A stretch of 38,594 nt of DNA from Clostridia bacterium (GCA_017470095.1 JAFUFC010000012.1:1-38594), one strand, 5' to 3'; counted from the first letter of the stretch, positions 26,636 through 36,726 are shown. Notes: generated by a model not told the origin, from the sequence alone. Made by a program: numbers and translations.

Positions 26636-26664
26636 ATTATATGGTTATGTGTCGCGTCCGTCTA
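26636..26664 (-). promoter_or_regulatory. Candidate promoter of the importer operon
   Basis: On the minus strand TAGACG (26659-26664) and TATAAT (26636-26641) are separated by exactly 17 bases and lie about 45 bases upstream of the binding-protein start. A second TATAAT at 26680-26685 lacks a good partner. Confidence 0.6.
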
Positions 26665-26817
26665 TGGAATTATGACAGGATTATATGTTTTTTTGTTGGG
26701 TGATTGCGGTATGAAAAAGTAAACAATGTGCAAATCAAAACCAAATAAAACATTTTCAATCTGCTTTTATCTGGGATTCAGCGAAATTCAACATACATTT
26801 CGCCTTGCCCGAAATAG

Positions 26818-28743
26818 CTATATTTTCTTGAGCAGCGCTGCATCCGTACCATCAAATGACCATACAAGGAACTGCGCATCGGACTGTACCTGTTTTCCGC
26901 TCCACACATCCTCATAGGTCCCACAGGGAAGGTTCGCTCGTTTCAGATCGACGGTCACGGTTTCCCCGACAGGCTTCCAGCAAAACAGGGCAACATAAAT
27001 TTGTCCATCTATTGTTGCTGTATAGGTATTGCACGCCGATCCTCCCGCCGCATCCACCGGACGGAATACCACGCCGCTGCGAGCGATGGCGTTCACCGCC
27101 GGATTGCCCACGATCTTTAAGGTGCGCTCTTTCGCGCCGGGCCTGCCGTAATCCTCCGACAGCAGCATCACGGAACCCGCGATCACGGCGGAGGTATACC
27201 TGGCCCGGGCCTCCCCTTCGGTGGAATCCTTCAGCATGCAGAAGCTGCGCTGCAAGACGATGTGATCCGGGTCGTTGAATTGGTACAACCTGCCGCCAGT
27301 CCACCAGGAATAAGTTTGGGCGTTGAGCACGTATTCGATATCCTCGGATAAACCGAAAGCGTCGCAGGAAAAGCGCCGGGCGTTGCCAAAGCCATAGGGG
27401 AACAGCGGTGCAATGGACAGGCTGATAAAGAAGGGCCTGCCGATTTTCTTTTCATCGTACAATTGTTCCAGCGTCCGATACCCGAAATCCAGCGCCTGTC
27501 TGCCGGTGCGGACGGCGGGATCGTGATGAATGCCCTCCATGCCGCCGTGACTGAGGAAATCGATTTTCAGGTAATCATAGCCCCAGTCGATGAACTGCCT
27601 GGCTTTCTTCTCCGTCCATTCCAGCCACAAGGGATGGGTCACGTCGTAGGGCACGGCCCGGTCGATGCGGGGCAGCGGTTCGCCCTTTTCATTTCGCAGC
27701 ACGATTTCCGCGAAGGTGTGCCCCGGCAGCAGCGGGATTTCCCGATCCAAGGGATAGAAGCAGGCAAAGGGAGCGTCATAGATGCCCGTCTTCTGCCCAT
27801 GGGCGTGCAGATTATCCTTGATGCGCAAGCGTTCCTCCTCCGAGATGCGCTGCCAGCCGCCGTCCAAATTGATGTAGGTTCCCCCGTGATTGTGGAAGCC
27901 CCGGGGCGTCAGTTCTTCCCGCACGAAATCCCCGCTGGCCCGGAAGTTTTCCGCGTTCAGGGTATGCGCCAGCCCGGCGTAGCTGTTGAAGCCAAAGGGC
28001 ACGCCCTGATCCCACATGCGGGGAGCTCTTTCTTTTGCCAGCGCGTCGGCGTACAGCTCCAGCAAATTGCGCCAATCTGCACCAAAGTTCACCAGGAAGC
28101 GAGAGGAGAATACCTCCGCTCCTTCGATTACGCCGTGAGGCGCGTAATCGTGGCTGCCCTCATCGCTGGCACCCTGGCCGCAGCGAGCCTCCAGGATACG
28201 GGCGTCCATGCCAGGGCAAGCGATGGCATTTTTCCATATATCAAAATTCATGGCTCCGATGAGCAGCCCTTCCCGTGTGTCCTCCTTCAAGAGCACCGTC
28301 ACGTCATAGCTCTTTCGTCCCGCCCGCAGCGCCGCGGTTTCATATCGCATCCACATGTCGTTATCATAGGGTGCCAGCAGCATTTTGGCCCCCAAGTCCC
28401 GCCATAAATAGGGCTCGTCCCCTTTCCCGTGGGCGATCAGCGGGATCAGGCGGTTGGATTTGACTGATGCGCCGTCATTCCTGGATATGCTGCATTGAAC
28501 AATCGCCCCGGCCTCGGTCACAGTCAAATATTCCGTCAGACGCAGTCCGGCCTCGTTTGCATAGGTCAAAGTCAATGTCTGCTTCTGTTTTTTAACGTCG
28601 ATCAACGCCGCTTGCCGGGTGTCGATCCGCTCGCCTGTTTCAAACTCCTCCGCCTGGGCGGATGCGGACAAAACAGGCTGCTCGTCCTGATACAAGGTAA
28701 AAATTCCTTTTTCATCTTCCTGCCACCGATAGCCGCTTGCCAT
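26818..28743 (-). CDS. Clan GH-D glycoside hydrolase (alpha-galactosidase-like)
   Basis: A protein of 641 residues. The start at 28743 has GGGAGG four bases upstream; the frame stays open to 29601, but that extension is antisense to the esterase gene. An N-terminal beta-sandwich (about 1-230) precedes a TIM barrel with YINLDGGWQ, and the probable nucleophile D395 in YLKIDFLSHG, as in GH27/GH36 enzymes. A C-terminal beta domain follows (VALFCWKPVGETVTVDL). There is no signal peptide, so it is cytoplasmic. Overall similarity to the GH36 enzyme at 19753 is low, so substrate and linkage may differ. It is divergent from the esterase gene. Confidence 0.75.
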   Translation of the reverse strand: MASGYRWQEDEKGIFTLYQDEQPVLSASAQAEEFETGERIDTRQAALIDVKKQKQTLTLTYANEAGLRLTEYLTVTEAGAIVQCSISRNDGASVKSNRLIPLIAHGKGDEPYLWRDLGAKMLLAPYDNDMWMRYETAALRAGRKSYDVTVLLKEDTREGLLIGAMNFDIWKNAIACPGMDARILEARCGQGASDEGSHDYAPHGVIEGAEVFSSRFLVNFGADWRNLLELYADALAKERAPRMWDQGVPFGFNSYAGLAHTLNAENFRASGDFVREELTPRGFHNHGGTYINLDGGWQRISEEERLRIKDNLHAHGQKTGIYDAPFACFYPLDREIPLLPGHTFAEIVLRNEKGEPLPRIDRAVPYDVTHPLWLEWTEKKARQFIDWGYDYLKIDFLSHGGMEGIHHDPAVRTGRQALDFGYRTLEQLYDEKKIGRPFFISLSIAPLFPYGFGNARRFSCDAFGLSEDIEYVLNAQTYSWWTGGRLYQFNDPDHIVLQRSFCMLKDSTEGEARARYTSAVIAGSVMLLSEDYGRPGAKERTLKIVGNPAVNAIARSGVVFRPVDAAGGSACNTYTATIDGQIYVALFCWKPVGETVTVDLKRANLPCGTYEDVWSGKQVQSDAQFLVWSFDGTDAALLKKI

Positions 28744-28771
28744 AAAATCCTCCCTGCCTTTCAAAAAATGG

Positions 28772-28800
28772 TTGACATATACGATTGGAGCCAATAAACT
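28772..28800 (+). promoter_or_regulatory. Candidate promoter for the esterase gene
   Basis: TTGACA (28772-28777), a 17-base spacer and TAAACT (28795-28800) lie about 85 bases upstream of the esterase GTG. The -35 box is perfect; the -10 box matches four of six positions. The opposite-strand glycosidase promoter must lie in the same short interval. Confidence 0.6.
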
Positions 28801-28884
28801 ATACTCATCATATAGAAAAAGCCTGCCGATGTACAGATGGAAAAATGTCGGGAAACCATTCGCTTTTTTGAAGGAGGTATTTTC

Positions 28885-29760
28885 GTGATTCCTGAAATCG
28901 CCCATTTGCCCATGAATCCCACATTGAAGGGCCAGGCGGAATTGATCCAGCACGTGATTTATTCTCAAAACGGGCAGGAACTGACGTTGATCCTGCCTTG
29001 GGCTCCTCAGGATGACCGCTCCAAAGTACCGCCCGTGCCCCTGATTCTGTTTGTACAGGGCAGTTCCTGGACCACCCCCAATCTGGGTTATGAAATCCCC
29101 ATGCTGTCTCACTTTGCCGAAGAAGGCATCGCAGTAGCCACCGTATCTCACCGCAGTGCCAACGACGGGTATCCCTTCCCCGCTTTCCTGCTGGATGTGA
29201 AGTGCGCCATCCGTTTTCTGCGGGCCCACGCCGCCGATTATGCCATCGACCCGGATCGTATCGTTGCCTTCGGCACGTCCTCCGGCGGCAATACCGTTTG
29301 CCTGCTGGGGCTGACCGGCGACGAGCCCGCCCTGAAAACCGAGGAATACGCCGATCAAAGCGATGCAGTCTGCGCTGTGGCATCCTGCTTTGCGCCTACC
29401 GATCTGCCGGCGCTGTTTGCGTATCTCAAGGACGTGCCGAATATGAACGCTGTCATGACAGCCTATTTCGGGCAGGATTCCGAAGCATGGGATCAGGTTA
29501 TGCGCACCTGGAGCCCTGTTTATCGTGTGCAACAGGGAAAGGAATATCCACCGTTCCTGCTGCTGCATGGCACCGGTGACCCGGTGGTGCCCTGCCAGCA
29601 AATGGACTCACTGTATACAAAGCTGAAAGAAGCCAAAACGGACGTCGCCGCTTATTACGTGGATGGTGCGGAGCATGAAGGCAACTTCTGGAGCCCTATT
29701 GTACGAAAAGTAATACAAGAATGGATAAGAAGTATTCTGAAATCGGTGGATTCAAAATAA
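28885..29760 (+). CDS. Alpha/beta-hydrolase fold esterase
   Basis: A protein of 291 residues starting at GTG, with AAGGAGG nine bases upstream; the upstream ATG at 28837 has no ribosome site. It has an alpha/beta-hydrolase fold: oxyanion region FVQGSSW, nucleophile elbow FGTSSGGN, catalytic Asp in HGTGDPVVP and His in GAEHEGNF. This is the BD-FAE/acetylesterase-like group. There is no signal peptide. Divergent from the clan GH-D hydrolase, it may deacylate imported decorated oligosaccharides. Its stop lies 15 bases from the relaxase stop, so the mobile element abuts it. Confidence 0.83.
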   Translation: MIPEIAHLPMNPTLKGQAELIQHVIYSQNGQELTLILPWAPQDDRSKVPPVPLILFVQGSSWTTPNLGYEIPMLSHFAEEGIAVATVSHRSANDGYPFPAFLLDVKCAIRFLRAHAADYAIDPDRIVAFGTSSGGNTVCLLGLTGDEPALKTEEYADQSDAVCAVASCFAPTDLPALFAYLKDVPNMNAVMTAYFGQDSEAWDQVMRTWSPVYRVQQGKEYPPFLLLHGTGDPVVPCQQMDSLYTKLKEAKTDVAAYYVDGAEHEGNFWSPIVRKVIQEWIRSILKSVDSK

Positions 29761-29774
29761 TTATATAGAGAATG

Positions 29775-31241
29775 CTAATGGGTCAGAATCTTGCTTCGCC
29801 TTTTTTCTGGTTCGCTACGATCATTCTTCCGCATTTGGTCAACACAATACTTTACGTTGAGCATCTGATCCAACTTTTCACGAAGGGGCTTATACTGAGC
29901 AGCCCGCTCTTTTTCCTTCTGGCGGAGTTCAGCCTGTTCCTTTTTCCAAGCAGGAATGTCGATCTTCTTCACACCATGTTTTTCCTTCAGGATACGCTGG
30001 GAGGTATAGTACAGGTCAATATCATTCTGATGGGCCGCCCGGAACTTTTCTCGGCTTCCTTTCCAATGGATGGCATTCATTTGGTCAATGATGGGCTGAA
30101 TGTGGCGAATATGCTCGGCAAAGGTGATCATGTTGTCAAGCTGTTTGATACGGGCAGTATTGGACTTGGATTGGGCAACAAGATCGTCCACGGCAGCGGA
30201 TAATTCGTGGGTCTGGCGCTCCAATTCTTCCACGGTGAAAATCTGGTTTTCCTTCAGGAAATGGAAAGCGTCCACAAACTTTTTCAGATTGCCGATCTTG
30301 GCCTTCTGGCTCCATGCCCCGGCATTGCGCATATCGTGATACTGGATCAGATAATCAGCGAGATCAGGCTCCTTTGCTTTTGTCAGTTCTTCCTTCACAG
30401 CGGCGATCCATTCAACCAAGGATTTCAGCTTCTTTTTGATGCTGGCAATCAGGCGGTTGGTGGCCTTGATCCAGCGGTTTAGGTCGCCTTTCTGTGTGTG
30501 GATGCCCCGTTTCTCCATCTTTTGTACCAGCGGCCCTTCATGTACCGTGGGGATTTGCTCAATGCCCTGGGCCTCGTAGCTGCGGTGGTCGATCCGGGTT
30601 TCAAGTCCCTTCCGTTCAAACTCGGCGTTTACCATCCGGCACCAGGCTTCCCGCCAATGCTCCAGCGTTTCCGGCTCATGCCAGTCGGTGGTATGAACGG
30701 CGTTGAATAAATACTCGCCCTTCTCGTCCCGGATGCGCTCGCCGTTTTCATCCAAGGCATACTCCCGGCGCTGCTTGTTGCCCCAACTGCCATCAGGATT
30801 GAAGGGCCGCATGGTGGTCAGCACATGGAAATGCGGATTGGGGATGCCGTTCTCCTTGTCTGGCTCATGGACAGCGAGATCGGCAATCATGCCCTTGCTG
30901 ACGAAATGCTCCTGCACGAAACGCCGGGCCAAGGCAATGTTTTCTTCCATCGTCAATTCATTTTGCAAAGCAATGTCGAAGCTGTATGCCAGCTGTGCCT
31001 TCTTGTTTTTCTCCACTTTCTCCACAGCGTTCCATAAGGTCTGCCTGTCGGAATATTCAGCAGGTGCATTGGGTGGCAACATGATTTCCGTATGCAGCAC
31101 GCCGCCCTTCCGGGTGAAATCGTTGGTTTCACCGTAGTATTCGCTGTACAGGTTTTCTCCTGCCCGGTAGGCGGCAGCAGCGATGGCACTTTGGCCAGCG
31201 CTGCGCTTGATCTGTTCCACATGGAAATGATACAGCGCCAT
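29775..31241 (-). CDS. mobA: MobA/MobL (MOBQ) relaxase
   Basis: A protein of 488 residues. The relaxase domain is N-terminal: MALYHFHVEQIKRSAGQSA, candidate nucleophile Y25 (AAYRAGEN), and the metal-binding histidines H137/H139 in NPHFHVLTTMRP with H125 nearby. The C-terminal ~250 residues are helical and charged. It nicks oriT and pilots the strand during conjugative mobilization. The start overlaps the DUF3847 stop (TAATG), so the two are coupled. A candidate oriT with a TAAGTGCG core lies upstream at 31750-31765. There are no type IV secretion genes here, so the element would need a helper. Confidence 0.93.
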   Translation of the reverse strand: MALYHFHVEQIKRSAGQSAIAAAAYRAGENLYSEYYGETNDFTRKGGVLHTEIMLPPNAPAEYSDRQTLWNAVEKVEKNKKAQLAYSFDIALQNELTMEENIALARRFVQEHFVSKGMIADLAVHEPDKENGIPNPHFHVLTTMRPFNPDGSWGNKQRREYALDENGERIRDEKGEYLFNAVHTTDWHEPETLEHWREAWCRMVNAEFERKGLETRIDHRSYEAQGIEQIPTVHEGPLVQKMEKRGIHTQKGDLNRWIKATNRLIASIKKKLKSLVEWIAAVKEELTKAKEPDLADYLIQYHDMRNAGAWSQKAKIGNLKKFVDAFHFLKENQIFTVEELERQTHELSAAVDDLVAQSKSNTARIKQLDNMITFAEHIRHIQPIIDQMNAIHWKGSREKFRAAHQNDIDLYYTSQRILKEKHGVKKIDIPAWKKEQAELRQKEKERAAQYKPLREKLDQMLNVKYCVDQMRKNDRSEPEKRRSKILTH

Positions 31242-31552
31242 TATCCAGCCTCCATTTTCTCATGGGCCTGATGTTGGGTAACGGCTTCCTCGATGATCGG
31301 AAAGATTCCGGGCAGTTCGGAGATTTGCTCCACCATCTCATAAAACTCCCGTTCCGTCAGAGACTTGATGGCGGGAAAGATACTTTCCATCGCCGCCCCT
31401 CTGGTGATCAGCCTGTGATTTCGCTGCCTACGGGACATAGCTTCAAAGTATTCCTTACGGTTCTCTGCCCGTTGCAGCCGGTGCTGTTCCTGATCGTGCT
31501 GCCGCTGAGCGTCGGTCAGTTCGTTTTGTAATTCGTCTTTTGTTTTCTTCAT
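31241..31552 (-). CDS. DUF3847 family mobilization-associated protein
   Basis: A protein of 103 residues. The N-terminal half is a charged coiled coil (MKKTKDELQNELTDAQRQHD); the C-terminal half is compact. Layout and position match the copy at 160-492. It directly precedes and overlaps the relaxase gene, which suggests an accessory role in relaxosome formation or its regulation. GGAG lies 10 bases before the start. Function is not established. Confidence 0.8.
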   Translation of the reverse strand: MKKTKDELQNELTDAQRQHDQEQHRLQRAENRKEYFEAMSRRQRNHRLITRGAAMESIFPAIKSLTEREFYEMVEQISELPGIFPIIEEAVTQHQAHEKMEAG

Positions 31553-31590
31553 CGTCGGTTTTCTCCTTCGTCGTACTTACTCATGGGATA

Positions 31591-31622
31591 GCCGCGCAGC
31601 GGCGCAAGGGCCGCAGCCCTTG
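31591..31622 (-). other. Tandem GC-rich hairpins upstream of the mobilization operon
   Basis: GCCGC-GCA-GCGGC is followed directly by CAAGGGC-CGCA-GCCCTTG. The same two-hairpin design, with different but paired stem bases and the same GCA loop in the first, is at 10-42. Such compensatory differences imply selection on the fold. Confidence 0.55.
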
Positions 31623-31726
31623 GAGGGAGGGAAAGATGCCGGTGGGCACACCGAAAGCATCTTCCACTCCGGCCTGTTTGCCGCATTCGGATGCGGTGGG
31701 CAGGCTGCCTCGCAGAGCGCGCGGAG

Positions 31727-31765
31727 ATACAGGTGGGACACCTGTATAGAAGTGCGCACTTATCG
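31727..31765 (-). other. oriT: Candidate oriT of the MOBQ relaxase
   Basis: On the minus strand CGATAAGTGCGCACTTC contains TAAGTGCGC, the nic core I know from IncQ and pIP501/pSK41-type oriT sites; the nick would fall between 31755 and 31754. AAGTGCGCACTT is itself a 12-bp palindrome. A perfect 9-bp inverted repeat, ATACAGGTG-gga-CACCTGTAT (31727-31747), adjoins on the 3' side, whereas the known sites have theirs 5'. It is upstream of the relaxase operon. Confidence 0.55.
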
Positions 31766-31858
31766 TGACCTTTTGCTTGTTCCCCGGAAACTTCGTGGGG
31801 GCCTCGCCGGGTGGGTGACCAAAACGGGCTGTTTCCCGTTCCTTTGGGGCTCGAAAAG

Positions 31859-31986
31859 TGACAGTAAAACGTGCGCATATTGGCAGAAAAACACGCTCCT
31901 TTCGTCGTAAAGATTGGCAGAAAAAGGCGGGGATTTACTGCCACTCCGAAAAAGTGACAGTAAATCGCCCACCGATTGACAGAAGG
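31859..31986. repeat. Iteron-like array, candidate parC centromere or origin
   Basis: Six copies of a ten-base unit close to TGRCAGWAAA occur at 31859, 31881, 31915, 31934 (inverted), 31955 and 31977. The first and last pairs each start 22 bases apart, two helical turns. The array ends three bases from the stop of the ParR-like gene. Type II partition systems have a repeat array bound by ParR, so parC is the first guess; replication iterons are the alternative. Confidence 0.6.
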
Positions 31987-31988
31987 TA

Positions 31989-32366
31989 TCAAAGGCCCAT
32001 GTCCTTCAAAAATGCCTCCGCAATCTCATAATTCTCTTGGCCTGTATCGCTATCGTCCGGCTTCTCTTCGGGCTGGACAGGCAGCGCAGGGACCGTGAGC
32101 TGGATGGTGCTCATGCTCTCGTTGATGCCATCCTTGATTGTATCCAGCACCTGCCGCAGGAAGCGATCTTCCTTCTCCCTGGTTTCCAGGAAGGGATCAG
32201 CCTTCTGCTTCTCCTGCCGGGAAAAGAAATCATTGAGGGCGGCGACTACGGCGCGGGTGTAAGATTTGTACCGCTTCCTGTCCATGTTCCGCAGATGTTC
32301 GTATGCCCGCCGGTCATCCTCCCGGCTCAGATCAAAGCGGATGTTGGTATTGACGATCCTTTTCAT
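31989..32366 (-). CDS. parR: ParR-like DNA-binding partition protein
   Basis: A protein of 125 residues. The N-terminal ~55 residues (VNTNIRFDLSREDDRRAYEHL ... SYTRAVVAALNDFF) look like a ribbon-helix-helix fold. The acidic, disordered C-terminus ends in a short helix (YEIAEAFLKDM) that could contact the filament, as in other ParR proteins. It is three bases downstream of the actin-like gene and directly upstream of the repeat array. The ParR role rests on gene order and fold pattern. Confidence 0.7.
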   Translation of the reverse strand: MKRIVNTNIRFDLSREDDRRAYEHLRNMDRKRYKSYTRAVVAALNDFFSRQEKQKADPFLETREKEDRFLRQVLDTIKDGINESMSTIQLTVPALPVQPEEKPDDSDTGQENYEIAEAFLKDMGL

Positions 32367-32369
32367 TCA

Positions 32370-33308
32370 TCATCCCGCTTTCCGCATGCGGGCATTCGCC
32401 ATGTATTCATAGCCCTTGGCTGTGGCGCAGATGTCTTCATTGATCGTCACCCTGTCCGCATCAAGATCGGCAAAGTTCTTCAAAAGACATCCACCACCTC
32501 CCACGATATACAGCCTCATCATGGAGGGGTTATACTCATGCTCCCGCAAGCGGCGCAGGATGCCTTCTGTGTATTCCTTCGCTGCCTCAATGATCGTTTC
32601 CAGGTAGGGCTTGCCAATATCAGCGGCCCCGGTGCGCAGCACTTCTTCGATCACAGCATCGTCCACGGTCACATGATGTTTCTGCATCAGGCGCTCCCGG
32701 ATCAGCAGGGTGCATTGATGGGTGCCATACTTTTCCGTAAAACATTTGCTGGAGATGGGCCGCCCGTTGATGATGGTCATCACGTTCATGGTGCCGTTTC
32801 CGATGTCGCACAGCATATTGACGCCCTTGAAATCGGACAGGCGGCTGACGATAGCGGCGAAGCCTTGGGGAAACACGTCCACGCCGGTGATGTGGATGCG
32901 GTATTCCTTTCCTTTGAAGGAGAATACGATCTCCTCTCGGGGATCGCGCTGCATGAGATACTTCTTGAAATCGTCTTTCTGCTCTGCTACCCAGGTCAGG
33001 GACAGGCCCACAGCCAGATGAACATCCGCAGATTTCCGTCCATAAAAAGCCAATTCGGACGCGATGCTCGCCAGGGTCAGGATGAAATAATCGGGATCGT
33101 TGATTTTGTTGGCAATGAACTCCTTATGCTCCTCACCGATGGTGTAGTACCAGCCATCATAGAACAGCATACTGCTCTTGAACGTAGGCTCTTTCTCATG
33201 CTTGGTCACACCAGCCTGGAAACAAGCATGAGCCGTTTTGACGTTCCCAAGGCCATGATCCAACCCAATGATGACGGGGTGATTGGGGGTATTGTAATTG
33301 GTTATCAT
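32370..33308 (-). CDS. parM: ParM/StbA-like actin-family partition ATPase
   Basis: A protein of 312 residues with the actin-fold nucleotide motifs: phosphate 1 (IIGLDHGLGNVKTAH), phosphate 2 (LCDIGNGTMNVMTI) and adenosine (YIVGGGGCLLKNF). It polymerizes to push element copies apart together with a ParR adaptor. The start at 33308 has AAAGGA nine bases upstream; the longer frame to 33383 overlaps the recombinase terminator. A partition system in a mobilizable element suggests an excised or plasmid-like phase. Confidence 0.87.
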   Translation of the reverse strand: MITNYNTPNHPVIIGLDHGLGNVKTAHACFQAGVTKHEKEPTFKSSMLFYDGWYYTIGEEHKEFIANKINDPDYFILTLASIASELAFYGRKSADVHLAVGLSLTWVAEQKDDFKKYLMQRDPREEIVFSFKGKEYRIHITGVDVFPQGFAAIVSRLSDFKGVNMLCDIGNGTMNVMTIINGRPISSKCFTEKYGTHQCTLLIRERLMQKHHVTVDDAVIEEVLRTGAADIGKPYLETIIEAAKEYTEGILRRLREHEYNPSMMRLYIVGGGGCLLKNFADLDADRVTINEDICATAKGYEYMANARMRKAG

Positions 33309-33370
33309 ATCGTTTTTATCCTTTCTGCCTTCGTGACCTCCGGGGCGGGATCGTTGAAAAATGGGTAAAG

Positions 33371-33403
33371 AAAAACGGCACACAAGCGTGTACCGTCTTT
33401 TGA
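33371..33403 (-). terminator. Terminator after the serine recombinase gene
   Basis: On the minus strand ACGGTACAC / GTGTGCCGT (one mismatch) with a GCTT loop is followed by TTTTTCTTT. It insulates parM from recombinase transcription. Confidence 0.8.
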
Positions 33404-33414
33404 GAGAATGGTAA

Positions 33415-33445
33415 GCCCCGCAGGCTGAAAATAATTCTGCGGGGC
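33415..33445 (-). terminator. Second hairpin after the recombinase gene
   Basis: A perfect 9-bp stem GCCCCGCAG / CTGCGGGGC with a 13-base AT-rich loop lies eight bases beyond the recombinase stop and has no T run. It probably acts with the terminator at 33371-33403. Confidence 0.55.
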
Positions 33446-33452
33446 CGCTGGG

Positions 33453-35622
<2,170 letters not shown>

Positions 35623-35843
35623 GGTAATTGCGTTTTCGATAATTATTCCTCCTTCGGTATTTACAATGATGCTTTGTTTTGTTATGAGGTTGCGTGACGG
35701 GCACAGCGGTCACGACTGATTCGAGCAATAATGTGTTCATTGATTGCCTCCTGATATTCTGTTGTTTAGTTTCCTGAGCGTCTTCCCCGTGGGAGGACCT
35801 CGAATGGTGTGGAGCATGGTATCATCCTCTCTTTTTTTGAATC

Positions 35844-35871
35844 AAAAAAGCATCCTTGCAGATGCCCTTTT
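35844..35871 (-). terminator. Minus-strand terminator
   Basis: On the minus strand GCATC-TGCAAG-GATGC is preceded by AAAAGG and followed by six T. It would stop transcription entering from the right before the tnpW/recombinase genes. Confidence 0.6.
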
Positions 35872-35964
35872 ACGCTGGTTATTGGTAAATTCGCGGTATA
35901 AAAAATGCCACATCGCTGTGACGCTGCGTGGGGGCAGGCATTATTCTGCTCCCTCGTATATATT

Positions 35965-36051
35965 ATGATCGTTTTCTTCAAAAACATAAAAATTCAACGA
36001 CAAGCCCAAAGGAAAAAACACGACATCGATTCCTTCGCACAATATACCCCT
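35965..36051 (+). repeat. Dispersed repeat, copy B
   Basis: ATGATCGTTTTC, AAAAACATAAAAAT, CGACAAGCC, AAAAAACACGACA and TACCCC appear in the same order and spacing as copy A (580-658). It is preceded by an imperfect hairpin-forming stretch. Confidence 0.6.
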
Positions 36052-36190
36052 CCGTATATTGGAGAAAATCAGGGGGCTTTGCGGAACTGTTTTGGGAAAA
36101 AACAAAAATTTTCTCTCGACCTGTGATAATTGATAGGGGAAGATGCTATGTGCTGCACCTATCGCAGCTTTTTCCCTACCCATAATAATT

Positions 36191-36269
36191 ATGTCGAAAT
36201 TCACCAAAAACATGAAAATCGCCCGACAAGGCCAGAAAGAAAAAGCACGACAGCTTCTGGCGTTACCCA
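36191..36269 (+). repeat. Dispersed repeat, copy C
   Basis: Shares AAAAACATGAAAAT, CGACAAGGCC, AGAAAG, AAGCACGACA and TTACCC with copies A and B; its first 15 bases are more diverged. A hairpin flanked by TAGGG/CCCTA precedes it. Confidence 0.55.
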
Positions 36270-36370
36270 TTTCAGTCAGGCCACGACGCCAAGGTCAGAG
36301 GCTGCACATTCATGCTTCGCCAGCCCTTATATTTCAAGGATCGTTTCCTTCCTAATGGGTAACGCCACGC

Positions 36371-36410
36371 ACAGAAAAACCGCTGACAGGATGCTGCCAG
36401 CGGCTGCTGT
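36371..36410. terminator. Hairpin related to the pilus-operon terminator
   Basis: Stem CCGCTG / CAGCGG with outer ACAG / CTGT. The sequence CCGCTGACA...CCAGCGGCTGCT also occurs in the hairpin at 12449-12501. The T run is poor, so termination is uncertain. Confidence 0.5.
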
Positions 36411-36566
36411 ATGATCGGCTCCATTCTTTCCCTATCGTATCCCTTCATCATACATTGGCTTGAGAAGGGTCGTTTTTTTCCAGGCTGAGAAAAAAATTTT
36501 CAGAAGTCAATATTGGGCAAGAAGCTGTTTCCCGATCAGCGGTCCCGTCATGGCTTTACGCAAAGG

Positions 36567-36599
36567 AAAAGTCCGGGGATCGAATCACCTCGGACTTTT
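36567..36599. terminator. Bidirectional terminator-like hairpin
   Basis: AAAAGTCCG / CGGACTTTT, a perfect 9-bp stem with A and T ends, allowing termination in either direction. No gene flanks it closely. Confidence 0.6.
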
Positions 36600-36621
36600 A
36601 CGAATACAGTAGATCACAGGG

Positions 36622-36666
36622 GGTAGGTAAGGTTCAAGTAAGCATTAGGTAAGCATCAGGTAAGTT
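36622..36666 (+). repeat. Four phased direct repeats with GTAAG core
   Basis: GGTAGGTAAGG, TTCAAGTAAGCA, TTAGGTAAGCA and TCAGGTAAGTT follow one another with an 11-12-bp period. This spacing places each core on the same helix face, as in regulator or recombinase-accessory binding sites. Confidence 0.6.
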
Positions 36667-36726
36667 TTTTGAACGGGCGCAAAAAATCATTCCAGTAACG
36701 AAAAACGTGGAATAATTCTTCAAAAT

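Larger units (their letters stand above)
31553..31988. other. Non-coding control region between mob and par genes
   Basis: About 435 bases. Reading frames here lack plausible ribosome sites and protein-like composition. From left to right it holds a pair of GC-rich hairpins (31591-31622), a perfect inverted repeat and oriT-like site (31727-31765), and a cluster of TGRCAG repeats (31859-31986). It looks like the combined transfer and partition/replication control region of the element. Confidence 0.65.

Noticed and set aside
28744..29601. N-terminal extension of the clan GH-D hydrolase frame to 927 residues
   Set aside because: It is exactly antisense to the well-supported esterase gene, and the ATG at 28743 has its own ribosome site.
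31549..31992. 147-codon frame across the mob-par interval
   Set aside because: It runs through the hairpins, oriT-like site and repeats, with Arg/Pro/His-rich composition and no ribosome site.
35941..36270. 109-codon minus-strand frame containing two similar internal segments
   Set aside because: The internal similarity comes from repeats B and C at the DNA level; copy A has stops in the equivalent frames.
36622..36666. Possible CRISPR array
   Set aside because: Repeats are only 11-12 bp with no spacers, and no cas genes are present.
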